NCBI GenBank assembly: GCA_016946835.1
Contig: JACVTC010000086.1
Coordinates: 801,501 to 826,350 of the forward strand
Reading direction: 5' to 3'
Origin: Neocallimastix lanati (nom. inval.)
Taxonomy: Eukaryota; Neocallimastigomycota; Neocallimastigomycetes; Neocallimastigales; Neocallimastigaceae
Length of the DNA: 24,850 bases
This document shows, in pieces, positions 1 to 9,800 of the stretch. The position numbers and the translations under genes were made by a program. The notes under the pieces are model-generated. The model was given only the letters and a program-made list of their open reading frames with translations, made no database searches and had not been told where the DNA came from. Each line of letters starts with the position of its first letter. Position 1 is the first letter of the stretch.

Positions 1-1
1 C

Positions 2-2622
2 AATGGAATTCTGTCTACCAGAATTGGTTCCAATAATGAAGATCTTGTAAAAAGTATAAGAGATTTATTAAATAAATTTGACGAAATTATTGCCATCAGT
101 ACCGATGATTTGAATGAAACTAAATTACTTCCTCATTCTATAATACTAAAAGAAGGAAGTCAACCAGTTAAACAACGTTCTTATCGTCTATCAAAAGCTA
201 AAGCCGACATTTTAAAGGAAGAAATAACTAAATTAATTAATAAGAAATTAATAGTACCCTCACACTATATGTGGTCATCTCCTATCGTGCTAATCCAGAA
301 GAAGAATGGTAAATGGAGATTATGCGTTGACTACAGGAAACTTAATGAATTAACAATAAAAGATTCGTATTCCATCCCCTTTATAGAAGAAATTCTCTTT
401 TCGATTGGTGGTGAAGTTAAAGCCATTAGTACTATTGATTTATTTTCTGGCTACCACCAAATTCCAATGGACAAAAATGATATCGAGAAGACAAGTTTTA
501 CAACAATGTTTGGAAACTATAACTTTGTTGTAATGCCGTTTGGTTTGACCAATGCGCCGGCCACCTTTCAACGGGAAATGAATAGGATATTCTTTCCCTT
601 AATTGGAAAATGTATGTTTGTTTATATTGATGATCTTGTGATATTTTCCCCTAGTTTAGAACAACATTTCTTGGACTTGGAAAAAGTTTTTCTAATAATC
701 AAGGAAAACGGACTTAAAATTAATATAGAGAAGTGCAATTTCTTCATGAAAGAAGTTGAAGTCCTCGGCCACGTGCTTACACTTAATGGTAATAAACCTG
801 TGATGACGAAGGTGGAGGCAATTAAAAATTGGGATCCTCCAACCGATGTGAGTAAATTAAGATCTTTTCTTGGTATTGTAGGCTATTACCGTAAGTTTAT
901 ACCAAACTTATCCAGGATAGCCCATTGTTTATATAATTTACTCAAGAAAGATGTACCATTTCTTTGGTCAATCGAATGTCAAGAATGTTTCGATATTTTA
1001 AAAGAACGTTTGATCAATTACCCAATATTGAAGTATCCTGACTTTTCCAAACAATTCATTATAAGAACTGATGCCTCTTATAATGGTTTTGGAGGAGTTC
1101 TATTACAAAAACATGATAAAACAGAATTTCCTATTTATTACGAAAGTAGATCTAGAAAGAAGAAAAGAATTATCCAATAACTAAGCTAGAAGGCGCTGCT
1201 GCTTATTATTGCGTAATGAAATTCAAAGCTTTTATTACAGGAAACGATTTTGAAACTATCCTGATCACTGATCATAAACCCCTCGTAAGTTTGTTTAAAT
1301 CCAAATCACCCGTAGACAATGATAGACAACTCACAAATTGGATCTTAACCTTTAGTATGCTTAAAGTCGTAGTGCATTATGAAGATGGTAGAAAGAATAT
1401 ACTTGCCGATGCATTATCCCGGAATCCTGTTATCCAAGTGAACGCTACTAATTTGTCTGCTACATCTTTAATGGATAATTTTATTGATAATAAAATAATT
1501 AAAGTTGATAGTGAAGAATTCTATAAAGAAGATAATAATCTTCGAAAGATTATTATAACTAAGGAACAAAAAGTAAAATTACTCTTAAATGCTCATAATC
1601 TCGGTCATGAAGGTATCTTCAAGACCTATAATAGATTAAAAAGGGATTATTATTGGACAAATATGTTAAAAGATGTGAAGTTAACAATAAAAACATGTCC
1701 AAAATGTCAAGCATTTAGAAACAGACCTTATCCTAAAGAAGAAACTATTCCTACTCCAGCTGAAGCTCCCTTTGTTAGAGTTGGATTTGATATAGTTGGT
1801 CCGTTGTATGTTACAAAGCGTAATAACCAATACATAATTGTATTAGTCGATTATTTTACGGAATGGGTTGAGGCCAAAGCCGTAAATAAAATAGAATCCT
1901 CAGATGTCATTGAATTCTTGATTGAAGTATTCAGTAGACACGGTATTCCAGAAATACTTATTTCTGATAACGGTCCCCAGTTTATTTCGAATCAAACCAA
2001 AGGATTCCTTGATATTTATAATGTGTATTTAAAACCTTCTACTCCCTACCATCCAGAAACCAATGGTAAAGTAGAAAATCGAAATAAACAAATCGGAAAA
2101 TACATACGTTTGTTAAGTGAGCAATGTAGTGATTAGGATGAAGTATTACCCTCTGCATTGTGGGCTCTAAGAACAACCAAGAACGAGAAGACCGGATTTT
2201 CAAGTTTCGAACTTCTGTATGGAAGAAGGGATAAGCAACCCTTCGAACTACTGGTTAATCTCGACAGGCAAGAACCGAATGAGACTCGAGAAGAATATAT
2301 TCTAAGAAAATTCCTTATTCATAGGAAGTGGATAAATGAAGCGATAGATAATATTGAGAACGCCAATCTGTTGTGGAGAGATAGGCGTAAGCAAATAAAA
2401 AGAATGCAAAACACTTATAAAAGTGGAGACTTAGTTCTAGTACGTTACTTAAATAGACGAAAACTAGATCCTTACTTCTTAGGACCTTTAAAGGTAGTTA
2501 AATCGGAATTCAATACCATAACCTTATGCGATCCTCAGACTGGTGAAGTTATGGATAGGAATGTACATAAGAAAAATGTCATTCCATTCTTTACCATGGA
2601 GACTTCAAGGGACGAAGTCTGA
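2..2622 (+). pseudogene. pol: pol polyprotein fragment (RT-RNase H-integrase), disrupted
   Basis: The frame is open from the first bases of the window, so the coding start is upstream and protease is not present here. Reverse transcriptase is recognised by LPHSI, the WSSPIVLIQKKNGKWR segment, DLFSGYHQ, MPFGLTNAPATFQ and the catalytic YIDD at 623-634. RNase H follows with IRTDAS (about 1061), LEG (about 1186), TDHKP (about 1267) and DALSR (about 1405). Integrase has an HHCC zinc finger (HNLGHEG at about 1591, CPKCQ at about 1696) and a DDE core (FDIVGP, SDNGPQF, NGKVENRNK). The C-terminus RKLDPYFLGPLKVV is GPY/F-like; no chromodomain is visible. Breaks: near 1160 a net loss of about 4 nt against element 3 moves the frame between the SRSRK and EKNY segments, and a TAG at 2134-2136 replaces a conserved Trp codon. 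The stop TGA at 2620-2622 lies just after the pre-PPT hairpin. Confidence 0.9.
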
Positions 2623-2640
2623 TCTGGCGACGGGGGATCT
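2601..2640 (+). promoter_or_regulatory. pre-PPT hairpin and polypurine tract of element 1
   Basis: GACTTC and GAAGTC (2601-2606, 2614-2619) form a 6-bp hairpin around AAGGGAC, overlapping the last pol codons. The G-rich run GGCGACGGGGGATCT ends at 2640, directly before LTR base 2641, where a plus-strand primer must lie. The hairpin core GGGACGAAGTC is present at the same place in elements 2 and 3. Confidence 0.7.
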
Positions 2641-3038
2641 TGGTACAAGACCGATTGAAATCCATAAAATTAATATAGCCTTAGAGTGGAAAATAAATAT
2701 TAATAATTATAAATATAGTGTAAAGTTGTACAAAAATTTAATGTATTAAATTTTTAAAATATATAGAAATTAGAAGTAATTTAATTTAAAAATAGAGGTT
2801 AAATAGTTTAACAAAAAAAAAAAAAAAAATAATTTAGAGATTTAGTGAGATCTCAATTTAGGGAAATTGAGATCAAGAGAAATTGAGAATTAAAATTTTA
2901 TAATAAATAAAGAGATAATTAAATAAAATAATATTTAAGAAAGAAATTAAATATTTTAATAATAATAAATTATTGTGTATTAATTGGAATATTAGAATAT
3001 TTACCTTAAATAAATTAGGAGTTCGATGTAATGGACCA
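2641..3038 (+). repeat. 3' LTR of element 1
   Basis: About 398 bp, starting TGGTACAAGACC and ending AATGGACCA. It aligns at both ends with the solo LTR at 4766-5158, which is of similar length. It holds an A-run at about 2813-2829 and a perfect 11-bp hairpin at 2849-2874 (GATCTCAATTT with AAATTGAGATC, loop AGGG). The 3' boundary is inferred, because the 5' target duplication lies outside the window. Confidence 0.75.
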
Positions 3039-4208
3039 TGTTGATTTATACCTGATATTCTTAATCTACAAAAATTAAATTTTGTAGAAGTGAATAAGAG
3101 GATAAATACTGAATAAAATAGATTTAAGAAATTTAAAAAAAATAAATATGTTTTATTATTAAACACAAAAATGTTTTATTAAAAAAAATTTATTTTTATT
3201 TTAATATTAATCTTTATTTATTTAATAATTAATTTTGTTTAAATTAATAAGATAATTGTTAAAACTAATAAAATAATAAAATGAAATATTTATTATTTAT
3301 ACTAATTTATTTTAAATTTTAATAATAAAATTGATTATTAATAACTAATAAAATATATATAATAACTTATTAAATAATTAATAATCATACTTTTTGATTA
3401 TTAAAACTAATAAAATATATATAATAACTTATTAAATAATTAATAATCATACTTTTTGATTATTAAAACTAATAAAATATCTATAATAATTTATTAAATA
3501 ATTAATAATCATACTTTTTGATTATTAAAACTAATAAAATATCTATAATAATTTATTAAATAATTAATAATCATACTTTTTGATTATTAAAACTAATAAA
3601 ATATCTATAATAATTTATTAAATAATTAATAATAAAGAATAATTTATAAGAAATATTTACATGTTTTTATATTTTTCTTTGATTTTAAACTATTTACATT
3701 AAAAATAATAAAATTAATAAAAGAGAAATAAAGAATAATTTATTATTAAATTAAACAATATTTACAATTAAAATATTAATAAAAATGAGTTTTAAAATGT
3801 TATTTTAATTACAATTTGTTTATAAAAGTTGAGTTAAAAAATAAATAAAATAATTATTATTTTAAATAAAAGTAACTTAAAAATTATTTAACTATTTAAT
3901 TTTAATTTTGAGATGTTTATAAGTTTGTTTATTTGTTATTTATAATTTATTAAATTTGTTTATTATTTTGCTTATTTGTAGTTTTAGAAAAATATTATTT
4001 ATTAATTTAATTTAGTTTTTAATTAAAATTATTAATGATTAATTAATTTATTATTATTTTATTTTAATTATTTTTATTTAATTAAATTTTCTTAAATATG
4101 GATTTAATTTTTTTTTTAGAATGGATTAATTTTTGGGTTAAGTTAGACAAGAATTTGTTCTTTATTATTTATTTTAATTTAATAATTTTGTTATTTATCA
4201 TTGTAAAA
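3039..4208. other. AT-rich non-coding DNA
   Basis: No convincing gene on either strand. The open frame on the minus strand around 2873-3166 is low-complexity Leu/Phe/Asn and overlaps the LTR. The only structure seen is the 62-bp tandem array at 3333-3634. Confidence 0.7.
3333..3634. repeat. 62-bp minisatellite, about 4.8 copies
   Basis: The motif CATACTTTTTGATTATTA recurs with its first base at 3386, 3448, 3510 and 3572, an exact 62-bp period. The first and last units are partial. Units differ by a few substitutions (ATATATAATAAC against ATCTATAATAAT). Each full unit contains the 8-bp inverted repeat AATAATCA/TGATTATT. Confidence 0.9.
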
Positions 4209-4765
4209 GGTAAGTTTATTATTAACTAAAATAACGGACAACAATTATATCTAAAGGCTAAGATAACTTAACACCTCTCTATTCGAGTTGTTAATAATAA
4301 ACACTAAATTAATTAATTTTATAACTATTATTTCCTATTACACTAGAATATAGCGCAGCACTTTATAGCTCTATTTGTTATCAGTTACTGGGCTTACACT
4401 GAGTAATATATTTTATTTAATAATTATATTTTATTTATTAATATTAATATTTATAATAACAATTTACGTTAATACTAACGCTAGTGCGTTACAGTTACAA
4501 GTTCAATTATTATTTATACATGACAATAATACTATGATTGGTAAATAATTTAATTTAACTTAGTTTACTAATCACTAAATAAAATATATTTAAAGAAGTA
4601 TTTAACTATATAATTAATTATAAAATAATAAAATTTATTGTACGAAAATAACAAAAGATTTTATTTGATTAGCCGAAATTGCTAGCTGTTTGGAGATACG
4701 TTACGTAACCAAAGAACTATCATTGGATAGGCTTGAAGTTACCATGTATCTGTTACACATTTTTC
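4209..4765 (+). other. possible remnant of an intron-containing host gene, split by the solo LTR
   Basis: Weak evidence only. The stretch has patches clearly less AT-rich than their surroundings. A canonical 5' splice-like GGTAAGT lies at about 4209. A pyrimidine-rich stretch ending CACTAG at about 4345 looks like a 3' splice site and is followed by a patch open in two frames up to about 4395. A second patch (about 4676-4765) encodes LAEIASCLEIRYVTKELSL and then DRLEVTMYLLHIF. The frame reaches the LTR insertion point at 4765 and, if the two insertions are removed, continues into 11403 for about another dozen codons. I recognise no protein family, and the exons could not be joined in one consistent phase. 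Confidence 0.2.
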
Positions 4766-5158
4766 TGGTACAAGACCAAATGAAAAATTTAAAATTTAAA
4801 ATTATATAAAAAAAATTTAATTAATAACAAAATTGTTAAAATAGAAATAAATTAAACTAAATATAGTTAAATGAAAAATGTAATGTAAGATGTATTTTAA
4901 ATATGTAGTAAATAAAGAAAATTAATAAAGTAGTTTTTGTCAAATATAAAAATATTTAAAAGTTGATCAAAATCGGAATCTAGTGAAATTGAGATTCCGA
5001 ATGTGTGAGATTTAACATTTAAAATAAAAATAATTGAAATTAATAATTTTTAATAAATATAAATTTACTTAAGAATTTAAATATTTAAGAGAATAATTAT
5101 TATTAATAATATTAATTAAATTACAATTAAATTCCAGAAATTCGTGCTATCTGTACCA
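4766..5158 (+). repeat. solo LTR of the element 1 family
   Basis: It begins TGGTACAAGACC, like the LTR at 2641, and ends CTGTACCA, giving terminal inverted bases TGGTAC/GTACCA. It is about 393 bp. It is flanked by the 4-bp direct repeat TTTC (4762-4765 and 5159-5162), which supports a complete insertion followed by LTR-LTR recombination. A perfect 8-bp hairpin CGGAATCT/AGATTCCG starts at 4974, the same offset (208 bp) as the hairpin in the LTR at 2641. Confidence 0.8.
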
Positions 5159-5162
5159 TTTC

Positions 5163-5718
5163 TGGAACGTTACGTTCAGAAAAATATGAATTTCTTAAAT
5201 TTAAGAAAATAACCTAATCAAAAAAAAAAAAAAAATTTTAAATTATTTAAATTTATATTTTATCAGTTTATATGAATAAGTAATTAAATAACAATAGTTA
5301 TTTAACAAACAATTAAATTGTTAAATTAAAGTATATTTTTAATTAAAAATTAGTATTTTTATTAATATAAATAATAAACTAAAATAGTTTAATTCTAAAT
5401 TACTAACATTTCTAAATAATATGTATTTAAAATAAATATTTTTAATTATTTTTTTTTAATATGTATTTAAAATAAATATTGTTTATTATTTTTAAGGTAT
5501 AATATATTAATTAACTATTAAATTGTATAAAAATTATAAAATAAAAATTAAGGAAATAATCAAATAGTATAAAAATATTAAATTAAATTTTAAAAACATA
5601 TATAAATAGGAAAATTTACAAAAAATAAATTTTGGGGAGGAAAAATAATAATATTAATATATAAAATAAAAATAAATAAAATATTATAAAAATAATTAAT
5701 ATAGAGCATTACGTCCCA
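5163..5718 (+). repeat. 5' LTR of element 2
   Basis: 556 bp, starting TGGAACGTTACG and ending CATTACGTCCCA. It matches 10825-11402 almost throughout. Differences include the length of the A-run near 5221, a 4-bp difference at the AATAGTT stretch and scattered substitutions. A TATA-like box sits about 110 bp before the end, so U3 probably covers most of the LTR and R plus U5 are short. Confidence 0.92.
5599..5608 (+). promoter_or_regulatory. putative TATA box in the element 2 LTR
   Basis: TATATAAATA followed by GG, the clearest TATA-box match in the LTR, conserved at 11281-11290 in the 3' LTR. An AATAAA hexamer lies about 20 bp downstream, which could serve as poly(A) signal in the 3' copy. 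In such AT-rich DNA the motif alone is weak; its position and conservation are the support. Confidence 0.45.
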
Positions 5719-5752
5719 AATTTCTGGTGGAGAATCCGGGCGTATGCTCTAT
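5701..5752 (+). promoter_or_regulatory. primer-binding site inside a U5/PBS stem-loop (element 2)
   Basis: After the LTR end at 5718 and six bases (AATTTC) comes TGGTGGAGAATCCGGGC (5725-5741). It starts with TGG, as expected for pairing with the CCA end of a tRNA. The implied acceptor strand begins GGAGAAT; I cannot assign the tRNA. ATAGAGCAT at 5701-5709 is the exact reverse complement of ATGCTCTAT at 5744-5752. The pairing continues inward (ACG with CGT, CCC with GGG) past two single-base bulges, giving about 15 bp. The loop holds the LTR end and the first part of the primer site. Confidence 0.65.
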
Positions 5753-5858
5753 GAAACATTATAAACTATTATAAAAAAAATTATATATATAACTTGTTAT
5801 AAAATATTTATATAAAAAAATATATATATATTGCTAAACATAAACTTAATAATACACT

Positions 5859-6851
5859 ATGTTGGATGCTGCTAAAATCAAAAGAGAACTCCCACTCTTA
5901 GAAGATTATGGGAAAAATGTTCTCGAATGGGTGGATGATCTTAAGGAATACCTTCTTCTTTATGATATTACAGAACCAAAGAAGGTATTCATTTGGGTAC
6001 TTGCTGCTGTAGAAGATGATGTTAAAGACGCCGTTAAAGCATTAGCTATTCGGAGAAATGGAGAAGAACGTTATCCCAAGTTCAGCGAAATTCAAAAAGC
6101 GGTAGAAAGCTATCTAGAAATAACAGAGGGTGATCCATGGGCCATTTTACGAAACTTAATGATTGCAGAAGGTGAGTCATCAGAACAGTTTAACCACCGT
6201 TACAAAAAATTATATCACAATCTTAATCGGGACTACCAAAAGTTAATTACCATTAAAGAATACAAGGATTCCATTAATTCTAGGGTTTTTCCGTGTTCTC
6301 AAGTGTCTATTGCCAAGGTAGATACTTTACAAGAAGCATATGAAATTGCTGAGCTTGCGGAAACTACCGAAAAAGAAATTCAAGAAAGAAATGAGGAATT
6401 ACAACTAAAGAAGAAAAAGAGCTCAAGAAACGCTACCATGGTTACGCAAAACAGAAGTTATATGACTAGCCACCCTATATACCAGAATTTCATAGATAAG
6501 GAAGATAATTACCAATACAAGGATGAGCTAAGATATATAAAAACCCTTTTTGGTTACAATAGGAATAGTAATCGAAGATATCAACCAAGAAATTATTATT
6601 CTAAGCCAAATCCAATTTCGGATAGAAGATTTATGGGCAACCTGAGGACAGACAAGAAACAAATCTATTTTAAAACTATTCCGAAAAGAGTAACATTGGA
6701 TACTAACGATCAAGAAGCTAAAGATGAGCTTTCCAAGAAATCTAGTACTTTTAGGTGCTTTAGATGTAATCAACTTGGTCATAAGTCACCAGAATGTCCC
6801 TATACCTTCAAAGATCTAGCGGAAATGGAAGAAAAGGGACTTTTAAATTAG
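5859..6851 (+). CDS. gag: Gag polyprotein (capsid and CCHC nucleocapsid)
   Basis: 330 residues, intact from the ATG at 5859, the first in-frame ATG after the leader. The N-terminal two thirds is a helical capsid-like region; the segment WAILRNLMIAEGESSEQFNHRYKKLYHNL resembles the Gag core of Ty3/Gypsy elements and has a counterpart in element 3. The middle (about 160-190) is Glu/Lys-rich and probably helical. It is followed by a basic Asn/Tyr/Arg-rich stretch. The zinc knuckle CFRCNQLGHKSPEC at residues 300-313 fits CX2CX4HX4C and should bind the genomic RNA. Gag ends at TAG 6849-6851, and pol starts by -1 frameshift at the codons just before it. The leader between primer site and ATG is almost pure A/T. 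Confidence 0.9.
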   Translation: MLDAAKIKRELPLLEDYGKNVLEWVDDLKEYLLLYDITEPKKVFIWVLAAVEDDVKDAVKALAIRRNGEERYPKFSEIQKAVESYLEITEGDPWAILRNLMIAEGESSEQFNHRYKKLYHNLNRDYQKLITIKEYKDSINSRVFPCSQVSIAKVDTLQEAYEIAELAETTEKEIQERNEELQLKKKKSSRNATMVTQNRSYMTSHPIYQNFIDKEDNYQYKDELRYIKTLFGYNRNSNRRYQPRNYYSKPNPISDRRFMGNLRTDKKQIYFKTIPKRVTLDTNDQEAKDELSKKSSTFRCFRCNQLGHKSPECPYTFKDLAEMEEKGLLN

Positions 6852-9800
6852 AAAATGGGAGAAGGAAAACTTCCAGTAAACAAACCAGCATACTTGCAGC
6901 TAATCAAGAGCTGAATGACCAAGTCCATACTACAAATGCACATGCCGAAGTCGTTATTCCAGCAATAAAGAAGAACATCCCTAGAAACCAGAGAAATACT
7001 CCTTATGCTAAACCAAGGTCAATAAATAACTCTGATTTAAAAGAAAATCCAGTGCCTATATCAACCCCTGCTATGGTTTATAATTCGCAACCACAACAAC
7101 AAGAAAGAACTAAAAATACAAAAGTTAAGAAGAAGGAAAATGTCAACGCTATTACCAACCAACAAGGGAACTCCAACGACTTAGCCGAGAACAGGGAACC
7201 AGTAGATATGGAAATGAATCAAGGGGAGCCAGAACAAGTAACTAAAACTGCTAATACTTCTCGGTTAGATCAATTAGATTTGTCTTATTTAGCCGAGAAA
7301 AGAATAGAACCAGTTAAACGAAGTAATAAAGAGGAGAGGCTGGAAGAACTAAGAGAAGGTAGCCTGAATGAAGATAAAGAACAAGACCTGGCTGAAAGGG
7401 TGACGAATCTAGAACGTCACATCCGCTTGATGGACGGGTTTGAAGAATATCTAATAGAGGAACTAGTGGATAAGGTAGCCGACACTGAAGTTGGTACCAA
7501 ATTAGTCCATTTATTTGATCTGTTTCCAAAGTTTCGTTCAGCTTTCCAGAAGAAATTAAAGTTAAAGCCAAAAACAACATCAAAAACAATTACCAAGGAA
7601 AGTGTGATCACTAATGCAGTAAATGTAATAAGTGAAAATAAAATCTCAAAAGTTTATGGGCAAATAGAAGGACAAAATGGCGAAATTTTTCTGGACTCTT
7701 GTGCTAGTATTAATATGGTTACTCGTGCTGCTTTGAAGAAGTATAAAATAAACAAAAAGCCAGTTGGAAACATCACCGAAATGATATTACAAGCATATAT
7801 CAATACTACTATGTCTTCCGATATCTATGAACTAGAGATCTCTATAGGACCAGTAACTTTTAAAGATTATTTCAGAGTTATTGAAAAGGACGATCTATTT
7901 GAATTATTAATTGGGGTAGATTCACTTAAGAAACATAAATTAATACTAAACTTTAATGATGATACGTTGTATACTACTGATAAAAATAATTTCCCAATAA
8001 GACTTGCACCAATTTATTACGATTTACGTTTAAATGCTGACGAAGAAAATAATGAGACCTCAGAAGAAGTGGAAGAAGTAGATGCAAGTAAACCAGTAAA
8101 TATAACCGTGTCCCTGATTACAGCAAATGAAGAGTCATTGGATAATAAGGAAACTCGTGTTGAGAAAATTATTAATTTAATCCCAAAAGTGGTTAAGGAT
8201 CCAGTTACCAAACTGTTCGAAGATTTTAAAGACATTTTGGCCATGAAAGCAGACGGCTTGAAACCAACCAAGCTTCTACCACACAGGATAATACTCAAAC
8301 CAGGAAGCAAGCCAGTCAAACAGCGAGCATACCGTTTATCGAAGATTCAGGCTCAAGCGTTAAAGAAAGAGTTAGAAAAATTGATAAACAATGGCCTGAT
8401 AGAACCTTCCCACTCTCCTTGGTCCTCTCCCGTAGTATTAGTTTTAAAGAAAAATGGTCAATATAGGATGTGCGTGGACTACCGGAGAGTTAACAGTTTA
8501 ACAGAAAAGGATGCGTACGCTCTACCTCTCATTGAGGATATCCTTAGTTATATTGGAAGGAATCAAGTTCTATCAACTATTGATCTATTTTCGGGTTACC
8601 ACCAAGTGCCAATGTACCCGGAAGATCAAGAGATAACTTGTTTCACAACACTTTATGGAAATTATAACTTTAAGGTCATGCCCTTTGGGTTGTGTAACGC
8701 TCCCGCAACCTTCCAAAGGGAGATGAATAGGATTTTTTTTAGCTTAATTGGTAAGAGTGTTTTTGTTTACATTGACGACTTGGTTGTTTTCTCTCCTTCT
8801 TATGAACAGCATGTTAAGGATCTTAGCGAGGTTTTCACCATACTACAAGATAACGGATTGAAGTTGAACTTGGAAAAATGCCATTTCTTTCAAGAAGAAG
8901 TGGAATTATTAGGTCACGTCTTATCTACCAAAGGTATACAACCAATTCCTAAAAAGGTGAATGTTATTTATAATTGGATCCCACCAAAAGATGTATCTAA
9001 ACTTCGTTCATTTCTAGGAGCAGTTGGGTATTATCGAAAGTTTATTAAGGACTTTGCCCAAATTGCCAGTCCACTTTTTCAATTGTTAAAGAAAGATTCA
9101 AAATTTGAGTGGACTAAGGAATCCGACTTAGCTTTTAAGACTCTCAAAGAAAGATTAATACAGGCCCCTATACTAATACCACCGGATTTTAATAAACCAT
9201 TCATTATAAGAAGCGATGCATCTCGCAGTGGAATTGGAAGCGTCATTATACAAAAGGATGATAATGGAGTTGAGAAACCAATTCATTATGTTAGTAGAGC
9301 GCTGCGGAAGGATGAAACTAACTAAAGTGTTACCGATTTGGAGGGAACTGCAGCATTATACTGCATAAAGAAATTTAAACATTATATTTTAGGAAATAAT
9401 TTAGTTACTTCATTGGTGACCGATCACAAACCCCTAGTTGGAATCTGCAATAATACGGAGCCCTCTAATAACCGCCATTTAAAGTGGGTAACAACGTTAA
9501 GTGCTCTTCAGGTTAAGGTTCAATTTGAGGAGGGAAGGAAGAATGTTATTGCCGATGCTCTGTCCAGGATGGATACTATGAAAAAAATAGAAGAATTGGA
9601 GAAGAAAGGTAATGAAGTGGTACTCGTCTCGCAAAATATTGAAGATTTTATCAAGAGTAGAATCGTCGAAATAGAAGGAAAGAAATATTATAAACAAAAC
9701 GGAAGACTTAGGAAAATATTTGACAACGAAGAAGAAAAGTTAAAGTTGATTGAAACTGCTCATGCCATAGGTCACGAAGGTATTTATAAAATATACCATC

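Larger units (their letters stand above)
1..3038 (+). mobile_element. Ty3/Gypsy-type LTR retrotransposon (element 1), 5' end outside window
   Basis: Seen: a pol region in the order reverse transcriptase, RNase H, integrase, followed by a polypurine tract and an LTR starting TGGTAC at 2641. That domain order (integrase last) is diagnostic of Ty3/Gypsy (Metaviridae) rather than Ty1/Copia. Gag, protease and the 5' LTR lie upstream of the window. The pol frame is broken by one frameshift and one stop, so this copy is not autonomous. The LTR end at 3038 is inferred from terminal inverted bases (TGGTAC at the start, GGACCA at the end) and from alignment with the solo LTR at 4766-5158. Confidence 0.9.

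Noticed and set aside
2400-2622. Chromodomain at the integrase C-terminus
   Set aside because: The sequence ends soon after the GPY/F-like segment and shows no aromatic cage pattern.
2873-3166. 97-codon open frame on the minus strand
   Set aside because: Lies mostly within the 3' LTR of element 1 and is low-complexity Leu/Phe/Asn.
3333-3634. CRISPR-like array
   Set aside because: Contiguous 62-bp tandem units without unique spacers; the host is eukaryotic.
4214-4302. tRNA-like fold (12-bp closing stem and a TTCGA loop)
   Set aside because: The closing stem is too long, there is no D or anticodon arm in the right place, and no A or B box.
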